Notes under the pieces: model-generated | The model's database searches: none | What the model saw: the letters and a program-made list of their open reading frames with translations, nothing else | What the model was told of the DNA's origin: nothing | Part shown: positions 1-6,428 of the stretch, piece after piece | Layout of the letters: each line of letters starts with the position of its first letter | Numbering within the stretch: position 1 is the stretch's first letter | Position numbers and translations under genes: made by a program | Origin: Candidatus Omnitrophota bacterium | Lineage (GTDB): Bacteria > Omnitrophota > Gorgyraeia > Aquiviventales > Aquiviventaceae | Direction: 5' to 3' | Assembly (NCBI GenBank): GCA_023247155.1 | Contig: JAHFGZ010000007.1 | Coordinates: forward strand, 21,519 to 31,546 | DNA: 10,028 bases

Positions 1-1
1 T

Positions 2-469
2 GAGCGCGGCGCAGGCAGGTCGTCGCTACCGGAGCGCTCGACGGTCCGGCGGGTGGTGGACGGGGACACGGTGGAGCTGGCCGATGGACGGCTCGTGCGG
101 TACATCGGGATCGATGCGCCGGAGGTGCGCCGGCGGGAGGGCGCGGGGTGGGTCGAGGATCCCGAACCGATGGGGCGCGAGGCGGCGGACTTCAACCGCC
201 GCCTCGTCGAAGGCAAGCCGGTGCGCTTGGAGTACGACGTCCAGACGCACGACCGGTTCGGCCGGCTCCTCGCCTACGTCTACGTGTCCGCGTCCGCCGA
301 AGGCGGGTCTCCCCCCGACGGACACGAGGTGATGGCGAACGTCGAGCTCCTGCGGGCGGGCCTGGCGCAGCCGCTGACCATCCCGCCCAACGCGCGGCAT
401 GCGGAGCGCTTCCGCGCGCTGGCCGAGGCGGCGCGCCGGGACCGGCGCGGCCTGTGGAAGAAGGATTAA
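2..469 (+). CDS. Staphylococcal nuclease (thermonuclease)-like protein, 5' partial
   Basis: SNase-fold Ca2+-dependent phosphodiesterase, 3' part only. The frame is open to the left window edge. A GTG at 53 lies inside the first conserved strand (VRRVVDGDTVEL), so it cannot be the true start; the start, and any signal peptide, must be upstream. Family landmarks seen in order: DGDTVEL (metal-binding Asp), VRYIGIDAPEV (equivalent to R35, D40 and E43 of S. aureus nuclease), HDRFGRLLAYVYV (equivalent to R87), ELLRAGLAQ, and a helical C-terminus ending LWKKD. The catalytic set is therefore complete. Compared with the staphylococcal enzyme there is a small insertion (SASAEGGSPPDGHEV) between the R87 strand and the following helix. 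Such proteins are normally exported and degrade DNA or RNA. The TAA stop overlaps the stop of the convergent TPR gene. Confidence 0.88.
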   Translation, partial: ERGAGRSSLPERSTVRRVVDGDTVELADGRLVRYIGIDAPEVRRREGAGWVEDPEPMGREAADFNRRLVEGKPVRLEYDVQTHDRFGRLLAYVYVSASAEGGSPPDGHEVMANVELLRAGLAQPLTIPPNARHAERFRALAEAARRDRRGLWKKD

Positions 470-900
470 GCGGTGGGCGGCGCCGAGCCGGTGCCGGGCG
501 GGGCCTGCGGCGTTTTCGCCGCAGTCGTCGAGGCGAACGATTCGAGGAAGTGACGGTACTGCTGGGATTGGCGCAGGTTCACCAGATCCGGGTCCTGCTG
601 CAGGTGGCGCACGTCCGTGTAGCCGAGCTCGAACGACCGCCGCAGCGCGGTCAGGGCATCATCCACCCGCTTCAGCAGGGCATAGCTGCAGGCGAGGTTA
701 TACCACGTCAGCGGGTCGTCCCCGCGCAGGCGCGTCAGCGTGAGGTCGACGGACAGCCCCTTCTCGTGGAGGCCGCGCCGCGTGTAGGCGGTGCCCAGCG
801 GGAGGAGGACATCGACGAAGTCGGGGTAGGCCTGGAGGAGCTTCTCGTAGAAGGAGATCTCGAACTCGAGGAGCTCGGTGGATTTGGAACGTCGCGGCAT
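466..900 (-). CDS. Small TPR-repeat protein
   Basis: A 144-residue protein, almost entirely helical and without signal peptide or membrane segment, so probably a cytoplasmic scaffold or adaptor. Residues about 12-75 (FYEKLLQAYPDFVDVL, then GTAYTRRGLHEKGL) and about 68-105 (DPLTWYNLACSYALL, then RVDDALTALRRSFELGY) read as consecutive TPR helix pairs, with the usual A/G/Y small-residue pattern and a Pro-containing turn between repeats. The tail RHLQQDPDLVNLRQ is the typical capping sequence of small bacterial TPR proteins. The last ~20 residues are Pro/Ala/Thr-rich and look disordered. I chose the ATG at 900; a GTG at 918 would add six residues (MQSSSF) with no better ribosome site. Its partner cannot be deduced. 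It is divergent from the nucleotidyltransferase gene and tail-to-tail with the nuclease gene. Confidence 0.8.
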   Translation of the reverse strand: MPRRSKSTELLEFEISFYEKLLQAYPDFVDVLLPLGTAYTRRGLHEKGLSVDLTLTRLRGDDPLTWYNLACSYALLKRVDDALTALRRSFELGYTDVRHLQQDPDLVNLRQSQQYRHFLESFASTTAAKTPQAPPGTGSAPPTA

Positions 901-981
901 GAATGATGACGATTGCACACTGGATGATTGATACTATTCTGCCAGACGCGCCTGGGATGTCAAGCGGTTCTTCGCAGGCCG
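901..981. promoter_or_regulatory. Divergent intergenic region with possible back-to-back promoters
   Basis: The 81 bp between the divergent TPR and nucleotidyltransferase genes are visibly more AT-rich than the surroundings (about 905-940). On the + strand, TG at 929-930 followed by TACTAT at 932-937 resembles an extended -10 element and would give a leader of about 40 nt to the ATG at 982. On the - strand, TAGTAT (complement of 931-936) could serve the TPR gene. No convincing -35 hexamer is present at the right distance on either strand, so this is only a candidate. Confidence 0.35.
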
Positions 982-2454
982 ATGCGTGACATCCCGCCCG
1001 CGCTCACGGCGACGCTGACCCGCGTGCAGGCGTTCGCCCGGTCGCGCGGCACGCCGTGGTATCTCGTCGGGGGATTCCTGCGCGACCAGTGCCTTGCGCG
1101 CGCGCGGCGGGGCCTGAACGTGGACCTGGCGGTGCCGTCGGGCGCACTCGCCCTGGCGCGCGCGCTCGCCGCGCAGCTGCGCGGGGCGTTCGTGCCGCTG
1201 GATGAGACGTGGGGCACGGCGCGGGTCGTCGTGACGGCCGACGGGACGCGCATCGAGCTGGACGTGAGCGAGTTCCGCGGCTCGACGCTGGAGGCGGACC
1301 TGCGCCGGCGGGACTTCACGATCAATGCGATGGCCGCGCGGCTGGAGGACTGGCTGCGGGCCCCGCAGGCGCCACCGCTCATCGATCCGCTCGACGGCCG
1401 CGCGGCGCTCGCCGCGCGGCGGCTCCTGCCGTGTTTTCCCGAGACGTTTGCGGAAGATCCTGTGCGCATCCTGCGGGCGTTCCGGTTCGTCGCGGAGCTG
1501 GACTTCATCCTGGATCCCGCCGCGACCCCGCTGATGGGCAGCGCCCTGCCGGGGCTGTCGCGCGTGTCCGGCGAACGGGTGCGGGACGAGCTGCTGGCCA
1601 TCCTCGAGACCGACCGCGCCGCCGTCGCCATCCGCGCGCTGAACGAGCTCGGGGCGCTCGACGTCCTGTTTCCGGAGCTGGTGCCCGGCCGCGGGCTGGA
1701 CCAGGGGACGTTCCATCACCTGGACGTCCTCGGGCATCAGCTGGAGACGGTCGCGCAGGCGGACCGGTTCCTCGTGGCGTTCGAGGAGTTCTCGGCGCCG
1801 CTGCGCGGGCCGCTGACGCGGTATTGCGCTGAGGAACTGGTGGAGCGGCGCTCGCGCAAGGGGCTGATCAAGCTGGCCGGGCTGCTGCACGACGTCGGCA
1901 AGCCCGCCCGCCGCACGGTGGAGGCGGATGGGGAGATCTGGTTCCGCGGCCATGAGCAGACCGGCGCTGCGCTGGCCGTCGACATGGTCAAGCGGCTGCG
2001 CCTGTCCAACCGCGAGGCGGACCTCGTGTGCCAGGTGGTGCTCCACCACCTGCGCCCCGGCTTCCTGAGCCGGGAGCCGCAGCTCACGCGCCGCGCCACC
2101 TACCGGTTCTTCAAGGAGCTGGGGGAGCACGGCCCCGCCTGCCTGCTCACCTGGTGGGCCGACCGGCTGGCGACGCGGGGCTCCAAATCTCGCGTCGATC
2201 AGATCGACCTGCAGCGCAGCCGGCTGGAGGAGATCCTGAACGCCTACTTCTTCCGGGCGGAGGAGGTCGTGAGACCGCCGCGCCTGGTGACCGGCCACGA
2301 GCTGATGCAGACCTTCCGCCTCCCGTCCGGCCCGCGCATCGGCGCGCTGCTCGGGGCGATCGAGGAGGCCCAGGCGGAGGGGCGCATCCGCACCGCGGAG
2401 GAGGCGCTGGGGCTCGCGCGGGAGCTGCTGGACGCGTCCGGGGACGCTGCGTAG
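982..2454 (+). CDS. cca: CCA tRNA nucleotidyltransferase / poly(A) polymerase family protein with HD domain
   Basis: A 490-residue class II nucleotidyltransferase that should add or repair the 3' CCA end of tRNAs. N-terminal head: YLVGGFLRDQ (residues 27-36), RRDFTINAMA (motif B), IDPLDGRAAL, then EDPVRILRAFRF (neck helix) and GERVRDELL. The C-terminal half carries an HD phosphohydrolase domain: LLHDVGKP (H303, D304), GHE (H324), HH (355-356) and WWADR (D394), a complete HD metal set. Oddity: the metal-binding Asp-x-Asp of the head reads N46-V47-D48, so the first carboxylate is Asn, which makes CCA-adding activity less certain. I chose the ATG at 982; a TTG at 928 would add 18 unconserved residues inside the probable promoter. 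The ribosome site is weak. The TAG stop lies 2 nt before the ceramidase-like gene, so the two are probably cotranscribed. Confidence 0.85.
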   Translation: MRDIPPALTATLTRVQAFARSRGTPWYLVGGFLRDQCLARARRGLNVDLAVPSGALALARALAAQLRGAFVPLDETWGTARVVVTADGTRIELDVSEFRGSTLEADLRRRDFTINAMAARLEDWLRAPQAPPLIDPLDGRAALAARRLLPCFPETFAEDPVRILRAFRFVAELDFILDPAATPLMGSALPGLSRVSGERVRDELLAILETDRAAVAIRALNELGALDVLFPELVPGRGLDQGTFHHLDVLGHQLETVAQADRFLVAFEEFSAPLRGPLTRYCAEELVERRSRKGLIKLAGLLHDVGKPARRTVEADGEIWFRGHEQTGAALAVDMVKRLRLSNREADLVCQVVLHHLRPGFLSREPQLTRRATYRFFKELGEHGPACLLTWWADRLATRGSKSRVDQIDLQRSRLEEILNAYFFRAEEVVRPPRLVTGHELMQTFRLPSGPRIGALLGAIEEAQAEGRIRTAEEALGLARELLDASGDAA

Positions 2455-2456
2455 CC

Positions 2457-3767
2457 ATGCGTCCGGTGCCTGGCTCCATTTCGCCCTCGATACGAAACAT
2501 AGCGAAATGGTGCCTGGCACCGGGACTGTTGCTGGCCGCCGTCGCGTGGACCGAGCCGGGCGCGCGGGCGGCGGACGAGGTGCTGGCCGGCGCCGCGCGC
2601 GAGCCGTTCGTCCTCCCCGCCAAGGTCCCGCTCGCCGGCTACAGCCGTCGGAAGGGAAAACCCTCCACCGGCGTCCATGACCCGGTCGGGGCGCGGGCGC
2701 TGGTCCTCCAGGACCGCGACACCACGGCGGCGCTCGTCAGCTGCGACCTGCTCATCGTCGACGAGCGGCTCGTTGACGCCGTGCGCAGACGCCTCGCGGC
2801 GCAGGGGCTGCCGGAGCGCCTGACGCTGCTCCTCGCGGCGACCCACACGCACTCCGGCCCCGGGGCGTACGGGGCGAGGTTCCTCGAAAAGCTCTCGATG
2901 GGTCACTATGATCCCGCGGTCTTCGAGGAGCTGGTGCGGGCCATCGCGCAGGCGGTGGTCCGGGCGCACGAGGCGGTGGAGCCGGTGCGCCTGGTCTCCC
3001 TCGCGGGGCCCACCGAGGGGCTGGTGCGCAACCGCGTCGATCCAAGCGGCCCGGTGGATGCGGAGCTCACCGTGGTCGGGGTGCTCAGGGAGCAGACCCG
3101 CGAGCCGCTGGCGGTGCTGGTGAGCTTCGCGGCGCATCCGACCACCCTGGGGTCGTGGAACAGGCAGGTCTCGGCGGATTATCCGGGCGTCGCCGTCAAC
3201 GAGCTTGAGCGGCGGTTCCCGGGGGCGGTCGGCCTCTTTTTCGCCGGCGCCGTCGCCGATCAGGGGCCGGTGAAGGCGGGCGAGGGGTTTGAGCCGGCTG
3301 AACGGATCGGCCGTTCGCTGGCCGAACAGGCGGGCGCCCTCCTGCTCCTGGCGAGGACGGTCATGGAGCTGCCGCACGACGTCGGGGCGGCTCAGCAGGT
3401 CGTGGCGCTTCCGCCGGCCGAGGTCCGTCTGGGGCGGCTGACGCTGCCGCGCGGGATCGGACAGCGGCTCGTCGACGATGACGCGACGCTCTCAGTGGTG
3501 ACGGTGGGCGGGACCGCGTTCGTCGGGGCGCCGTGCGACCTCAGCGCCGAGCTGGGGATGCGGCTCAAGCGCGCCGCGCAGGCCAATGGGTTCCGGCCCA
3601 TGCTCATCGGGTTTGCCAGCGACTACATCGGCTACTGCGTCCCCGAAGCGCTCTATCGCGCGAAGCGGTACGAATCGTCCATGGCGTTCAACGGCCCCCG
3701 GACGGGCGAGCTGGTGGTCGAGCGGCTCATCGAGATGCTCGGCCGGCTCAAGCCGGAGGCTCGATGA
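2457..3767 (+). CDS. Exported neutral/alkaline ceramidase-family hydrolase
   Basis: A 436-residue protein matching the catalytic N-terminal domain of neutral ceramidases (zinc amidases releasing fatty acids from N-acyl sphingoid bases); the C-terminal Ig-like domain of full-length enzymes is absent. Residues about 22-38 form a Sec signal (GLLLAAVAW, probable cut after ARA), so it should act outside the cytoplasm. Landmarks: THTHSGP (H130, H132), FAAHPTTLG (H227), SADYPGVAVNELE, and the C-terminal SDYIGYCVPEALYRAKRYE followed by GPRTGELV, which follows the metal-ligand Tyr region of Pseudomonas ceramidase. Departures recalled by eye: the nucleophile region normally GDxSPN reads ADQGP, and the PGE metal site reads PCD, so the substrate or chemistry may differ. 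The ATG is 2 nt after the previous stop, and a palindromic repeat encodes the signal n-region. The TGA overlaps the next ATG. Confidence 0.78.
   Translation: MRPVPGSISPSIRNIAKWCLAPGLLLAAVAWTEPGARAADEVLAGAAREPFVLPAKVPLAGYSRRKGKPSTGVHDPVGARALVLQDRDTTAALVSCDLLIVDERLVDAVRRRLAAQGLPERLTLLLAATHTHSGPGAYGARFLEKLSMGHYDPAVFEELVRAIAQAVVRAHEAVEPVRLVSLAGPTEGLVRNRVDPSGPVDAELTVVGVLREQTREPLAVLVSFAAHPTTLGSWNRQVSADYPGVAVNELERRFPGAVGLFFAGAVADQGPVKAGEGFEPAERIGRSLAEQAGALLLLARTVMELPHDVGAAQQVVALPPAEVRLGRLTLPRGIGQRLVDDDATLSVVTVGGTAFVGAPCDLSAELGMRLKRAAQANGFRPMLIGFASDYIGYCVPEALYRAKRYESSMAFNGPRTGELVVERLIEMLGRLKPEAR
2463..2523. repeat. REP-like imperfect palindrome inside the 5' end of a gene
   Basis: The arms 2463-2484 and 2502-2523 are 22 bp each and complementary except for two T-T mismatches (2471/2515 and 2475/2511). 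They enclose a 17-nt loop that contains a further small inverted TCG...CGA. The arm consensus is GGTGCCTGGCNCCATTTCGC. It is AT-richer in its core than the genome around it. It lies wholly within codons 3-22 of the ceramidase-like gene and is in frame. Its layout (GC-rich outer part, then ATTT and GC, short loop, inverted copy) resembles the 74-bp elements at 7387 and 8571, but the sequence differs, so I take it as a second REP/REPIN family. No transposase is nearby. Confidence 0.75.
3755..3759 (+). promoter_or_regulatory. Shine-Dalgarno site for the C45 gene
   Basis: GGAGG lies 4 nt before the ATG at 3764, inside the last codons of the ceramidase-like gene. Together with the ATGA stop/start overlap it supports this start and translational coupling of the two exported hydrolases. 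Confidence 0.6.
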
Positions 3768-4996
3768 CGCGCTCCACGAGAGAGGCCACGCCTCCGCTCC
3801 GCCTCCGTGTCGTGCTGGCGGCGATCGCCGCCTGGCTCGTCGCGGCACCCGGTCTCGCCGTCGAGGCGGAGTCGATCGGCGGCCTGCGCGTCGTCCGGCT
3901 GGCGGGCGGGCCGTACGAGCTGGGCCGCCGGCACGGGGAGGCGCTGCGCGAGGAGGTCCACGCATCCCTGCGGCACGTGCTGGGCTTCTTCCGCGGCTAC
4001 CTCAAGGTCCCGTGGGTGAGCGCGATGGCGGTGAACTGGTGGCTGGACAGCGCGTGGGCCCTGGCCGTTCCCTTCGTGCCGGCCGACGCCCTGCAGGAGC
4101 TTCGCGGGCTGGCCGACGGCTCCGGGGTGCCGCTCCGCGAGCTGTTCCGGCTCCACGCCATCCCGGACCGCACCTACTCCTGCTCCAACTTCGCCGCCTG
4201 GGGCCGGGCGACCGCCGGCGGCCGGCTCATCCACGTCCGCAACCTCGACTGGGACATCGAGGCGGGCGTCCAGCGGTTCCCGGTCGTCTTCGTGGTGCGG
4301 CCGAGCGGGAAGCGGGCGTTTGTGAACGTCGGGTGGGCGGGGTTCATCGGCGTCCTCACCGGCATCAACGAGACGGGGCTCTCCATCGGCCAGATCGGGG
4401 CCGAGACCGCGGACGCGACCTTCCGCGGCGAGCCGATGGTCTTCGTGATGCGGCGCGTCCTCGAGGAGGCGAGCACCCTGGAGGAGGCCGCGTCGCTGAT
4501 CCGGCAGGCGCGCCGGACGGTGGGGGTCAACTACGTCGTGGCGGATGCGAAGGCGAAGCGCGCGGTGGCCATCGAGACGACGCGCCGCCACGCCCGCGTG
4601 TTTGAGGCGGATGACCCGGCGGAGCACCGGGTGCCCTATGCGCGGCCGATGGCGGATGCGGTGTTCCGCGCGGACACCGCGATGGACCCGGGGATCCGCG
4701 AGCGCCAGATTGCGTCCGGAGGGGATCCGCGGCGGCCGGGGCTGGAGGTTCCGTCAGGCTCCGCCTACGAGGTGCGCTACCTCGGCCAGGCGGCTGGGCT
4801 CCACGCGCAGTTCGGCGCGCTGGACGCCGAGGCGGCCCGGGCGATCGCGCGGGCGGTCGCGCCGCGCTCCAACATCCAGAGCGTCGTGTTCGCCTGGCCG
4901 GACGCGTGGATCGCCAACGCCCGAGGCCTGACCCCGGCCGCGCAGACGACGTACCACCGCATCAACCTTGAGCAATTGCTGCAGCAGGACCGATGA
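3764..4996 (+). CDS. Exported C45-family Ntn hydrolase (penicillin acyltransferase-like amidase)
   Basis: A 410-residue member of the C45/acyl-CoA:6-aminopenicillanate acyltransferase family: Ntn-fold enzymes that cleave themselves to expose an N-terminal Cys and then hydrolyse or transfer acyl groups on amides. Residues about 13-33 (VVLAAIAAWLVAAPGLA) are a Sec signal. Landmarks: GPYELGRRHGEALREEV near the start of the mature protein, ELRGLADGSGVPLREL, then YSCSNFAAWGRAT with the predicted nucleophile Cys140, and LIHVRNLDWD, VGWAGFIGVLTGINETGLSIGQ downstream. Self-cleavage before Cys140 would give an alpha chain of about 105 residues (after signal removal) and a beta chain of about 271. The start overlaps the preceding stop (ATGA) and has a GGAGG site. 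Its partner is a ceramidase-family amidase, so the pair may share N-acyl compounds as substrates; the substrate is not visible in the sequence. Acid-ceramidase-like Ntn enzymes share the fold and remain an alternative label. Confidence 0.8.
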   Translation: MTRSTREATPPLRLRVVLAAIAAWLVAAPGLAVEAESIGGLRVVRLAGGPYELGRRHGEALREEVHASLRHVLGFFRGYLKVPWVSAMAVNWWLDSAWALAVPFVPADALQELRGLADGSGVPLRELFRLHAIPDRTYSCSNFAAWGRATAGGRLIHVRNLDWDIEAGVQRFPVVFVVRPSGKRAFVNVGWAGFIGVLTGINETGLSIGQIGAETADATFRGEPMVFVMRRVLEEASTLEEAASLIRQARRTVGVNYVVADAKAKRAVAIETTRRHARVFEADDPAEHRVPYARPMADAVFRADTAMDPGIRERQIASGGDPRRPGLEVPSGSAYEVRYLGQAAGLHAQFGALDAEAARAIARAVAPRSNIQSVVFAWPDAWIANARGLTPAAQTTYHRINLEQLLQQDR

Positions 4997-5000
4997 GAGT

Positions 5001-5028
5001 GTGGATTGTTGATTGTGGATTTTAGATT
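5001..5028. repeat. Four tandem 7-bp repeats in a convergent intergenic gap
   Basis: Four heptamers in a row: GTGGATT, GTTGATT, GTGGATT, TTAGATT. They fill most of the 47-bp gap between the convergent C45 and yjbQ genes and are strikingly AT-rich for this genome. Similar degenerate ATT heptamer arrays occur between genes in many environmental bacterial genomes. No stem-loop terminator is obvious in the gap. Confidence 0.7.
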
Positions 5029-5043
5029 CCCAGCGGCCTACCA

Positions 5044-5457
5044 TCAGTCGCCGATGATCTTCACCACGACCCGTTTCTTGCGCCGGCCGTCGAATTCGGC
5101 GTAGAACACCTGCTCCCACGGGCCGAGGTCCAGCTGGCCCTTCGTGATCGGCAGCAGCGCCTGGTGGCCGACGAGCGTGCGCTTCAGATGCGCGTCCCCG
5201 TTATCCTCCCCCGTCAGGTGATGTTGGTAATCTTTCCCTGACGGGGCAAGCCGCTCCAGCAGCTCCCAGAAATCCTTCCACAGCCCCTCCTCGTCGTCGT
5301 TGACCCAGATGCTCGCCGTGATGTGCATCGCCGACACGAGGCAGAGCCCCTCGCGTACGCCGCTGCGTGTCACGAGGGTCTCCACCGTGTCGGTGATGTT
5401 GATGAGCTCGCGGCGCTGCTTGGTGTGGAACCAGAGGTATTCGGTGAGGGAGGTCAG
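5044..5457 (-). CDS. yjbQ: YjbQ family (UPF0047) protein, probable CTG start
   Basis: A 137-residue cytoplasmic protein of the YjbQ/UPF0047 family, small trimeric beta proteins; the E. coli member has weak thiamine-phosphate synthase activity, and the physiological role is unsettled. Landmarks: SLTEYLWFHTKQRRELINITD at the N-terminus, AMHITASIWVNDDEEGL (conserved His45), YQHHLTGEDNGDAHLKR (His79/80, His90), GQLDLGPWEQVFYAEFDGRR and a VVVKIIGD end. The first standard start is GTG at 5385, but it would remove the conserved first 24 residues, which are in frame upstream. In the expected place is a CTG at 5455-5457 whose last bases form the ispH TGA (CTGA overlap), matching the ATGA overlaps elsewhere here. 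The frame meets a stop 11 codons further upstream and has no ATG, GTG or TTG in between. It is cotranscribed with ispH. Confidence 0.85.
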   Translation of the reverse strand: MTSLTEYLWFHTKQRRELINITDTVETLVTRSGVREGLCLVSAMHITASIWVNDDEEGLWKDFWELLERLAPSGKDYQHHLTGEDNGDAHLKRTLVGHQALLPITKGQLDLGPWEQVFYAEFDGRRKKRVVVKIIGD

Positions 5458-6392
5458 GTTGCGCCCGTCAGTTCCGCGGGGAGGCCGAAGCTAACGTCTT
5501 CGCGCACGAGCTCCCACTCTTCCACCTGCGAGGCGCCGAGGCGCTTGAGCGCGTCCACGACCTCCCGGACCAGGTGCTCGGGCGCCGAGGCCCCGGACGT
5601 CACGCCGACGCACCGCACCCCCTCGAACCAGGCGGGGGAGATCTCGCTTGCGTCGTTGATGAGGTGGGCCCGTCGGCCCGCATCCTCGGCGACTTCCGTG
5701 AGCCGGATGGAGTTGGAGCTGTTCGTGGCGCCGATGACGAGGACCACCTCGACCGCCCGCGCGATCGCCTTGACGGCGTTCTGCCGGTTCTGCGTGGCGT
5801 AGCAGATGTCGTCCTTGCGCGGCGCCACGAGCCTGGGGAAGCGGGCCTTCAGCACCTCGATGATCGCTCGGGTGTCGTCGACGCTCAGCGTGGTCTGCGT
5901 GATGACGGCGACCTTCTCGGGATTCGGCACCGTGACGGTGCGGGCGTCCTCGACCGTCTGGATGAGGCGGATGGCCTCCGGCGCCTCCCCCATGGTCCCC
6001 TCGACCTCCTCATGGCCCTGGTGGCCGATGAGGAGGAGGGCGTAGCCCTCCCGCGCGAACCGCGCCGCCTCGACGTGGACCTTGGTGACGAGCGGGCAGG
6101 TGGCGTCCACCACGTTGAGCCGGCGCGCCTTGGCCGCGGCGTGGACCGCCGGGGAGACGCCGTGGGCGCTGAAGATGGCGGTCGCGCCCTCCGGGACGTC
6201 GGTCAGCTCCTCGACGAAGACCGCGCCTTTCTGCCGCAGCGCGTTGACGACATGGCGGTTGTGGACGATCTCCTTGCGGACGTAGACCGGCCCGGGGAAG
6301 CGGTCCAGGGCCTGCTCGACGACCTCGATGGCCCGCTCCACCCCGGCGCAGAAGCCGCGGGGTTTGGCCAGGATGACCTTCTCGAGTGGCAT
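5454..6392 (-). CDS. ispH: 4-hydroxy-3-methylbut-2-enyl diphosphate reductase (IspH/LytB)
   Basis: Last enzyme of the MEP isoprenoid pathway: a cytoplasmic iron-sulfur protein that reduces HMBPP to IPP and DMAPP. The 312 residues are full length for the family. The three cluster cysteines are present: C15 (PRGFCAGV), C99 (DATCPLV) and C197 (DICYATQNRQ). Active-site motifs also seen: EIVHN (H44), GHQGHEEVEGT, ITQTTLS, GATNSSNS and TSGASAPEHL. I chose the ATG at 6392 because MPLEKVILAKPRGFC fits family starts; an in-frame TTG at 6428 would add 12 unconserved residues and overlap the promoter. No Shine-Dalgarno is visible; a TATAAT lies 6 nt before the ATG, so the mRNA may be leaderless. The gene is followed by yjbQ with a 4-bp overlap. 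Confidence 0.97.
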   Translation of the reverse strand: MPLEKVILAKPRGFCAGVERAIEVVEQALDRFPGPVYVRKEIVHNRHVVNALRQKGAVFVEELTDVPEGATAIFSAHGVSPAVHAAAKARRLNVVDATCPLVTKVHVEAARFAREGYALLLIGHQGHEEVEGTMGEAPEAIRLIQTVEDARTVTVPNPEKVAVITQTTLSVDDTRAIIEVLKARFPRLVAPRKDDICYATQNRQNAVKAIARAVEVVLVIGATNSSNSIRLTEVAEDAGRRAHLINDASEISPAWFEGVRCVGVTSGASAPEHLVREVVDALKRLGASQVEEWELVREDVSFGLPAELTGAT

Positions 6393-6398
6393 GGGACC

Positions 6399-6428
6399 AT
6401 TATAGAGGAGGGGGGTCGTCGGCTTCAA
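6399..6428 (-). promoter_or_regulatory. Sigma-70-type promoter for ispH-yjbQ
   Basis: On the - strand, a perfect -10 hexamer TATAAT (complement of 6399-6404) is preceded, after an 18-bp spacer, by TTGAAG (complement of 6423-6428), 4/6 to the -35 consensus. This AT-rich stretch is exceptional in a ~70% GC context. Normal spacing puts transcription start at or within a base or two of the ispH ATG. The -35 overlaps the stop codon of the upstream hydrolase gene, so ispH-yjbQ can be expressed apart from the lipoprotein operon. Confidence 0.65.

Noticed and set aside
148..906. 252-codon rightward frame spanning the nuclease and TPR genes
   Set aside because: It crosses two convincing genes in other frames and is Arg/Gly-rich with no fold-like pattern.
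913..937. TTGCAC (913-918) as a -35 paired with TACTAT (932-937)
   Set aside because: The spacer is only 13 bp, too short for a sigma-70 promoter; only an extended -10 reading remains possible.
934..2520. Long antisense open frame (528 codons) opposite the nucleotidyltransferase gene
   Set aside because: Arg/Pro/Gln-rich shadow frame of a high-GC gene; no recognisable motif, while the opposite strand encodes a clear family protein.
2244..4627. Long antisense frames (2244-3377 and 3653-4627) opposite the ceramidase-like and C45 genes
   Set aside because: Low-complexity composition typical of GC-rich shadows; the sense frames have signal peptides and conserved motifs.
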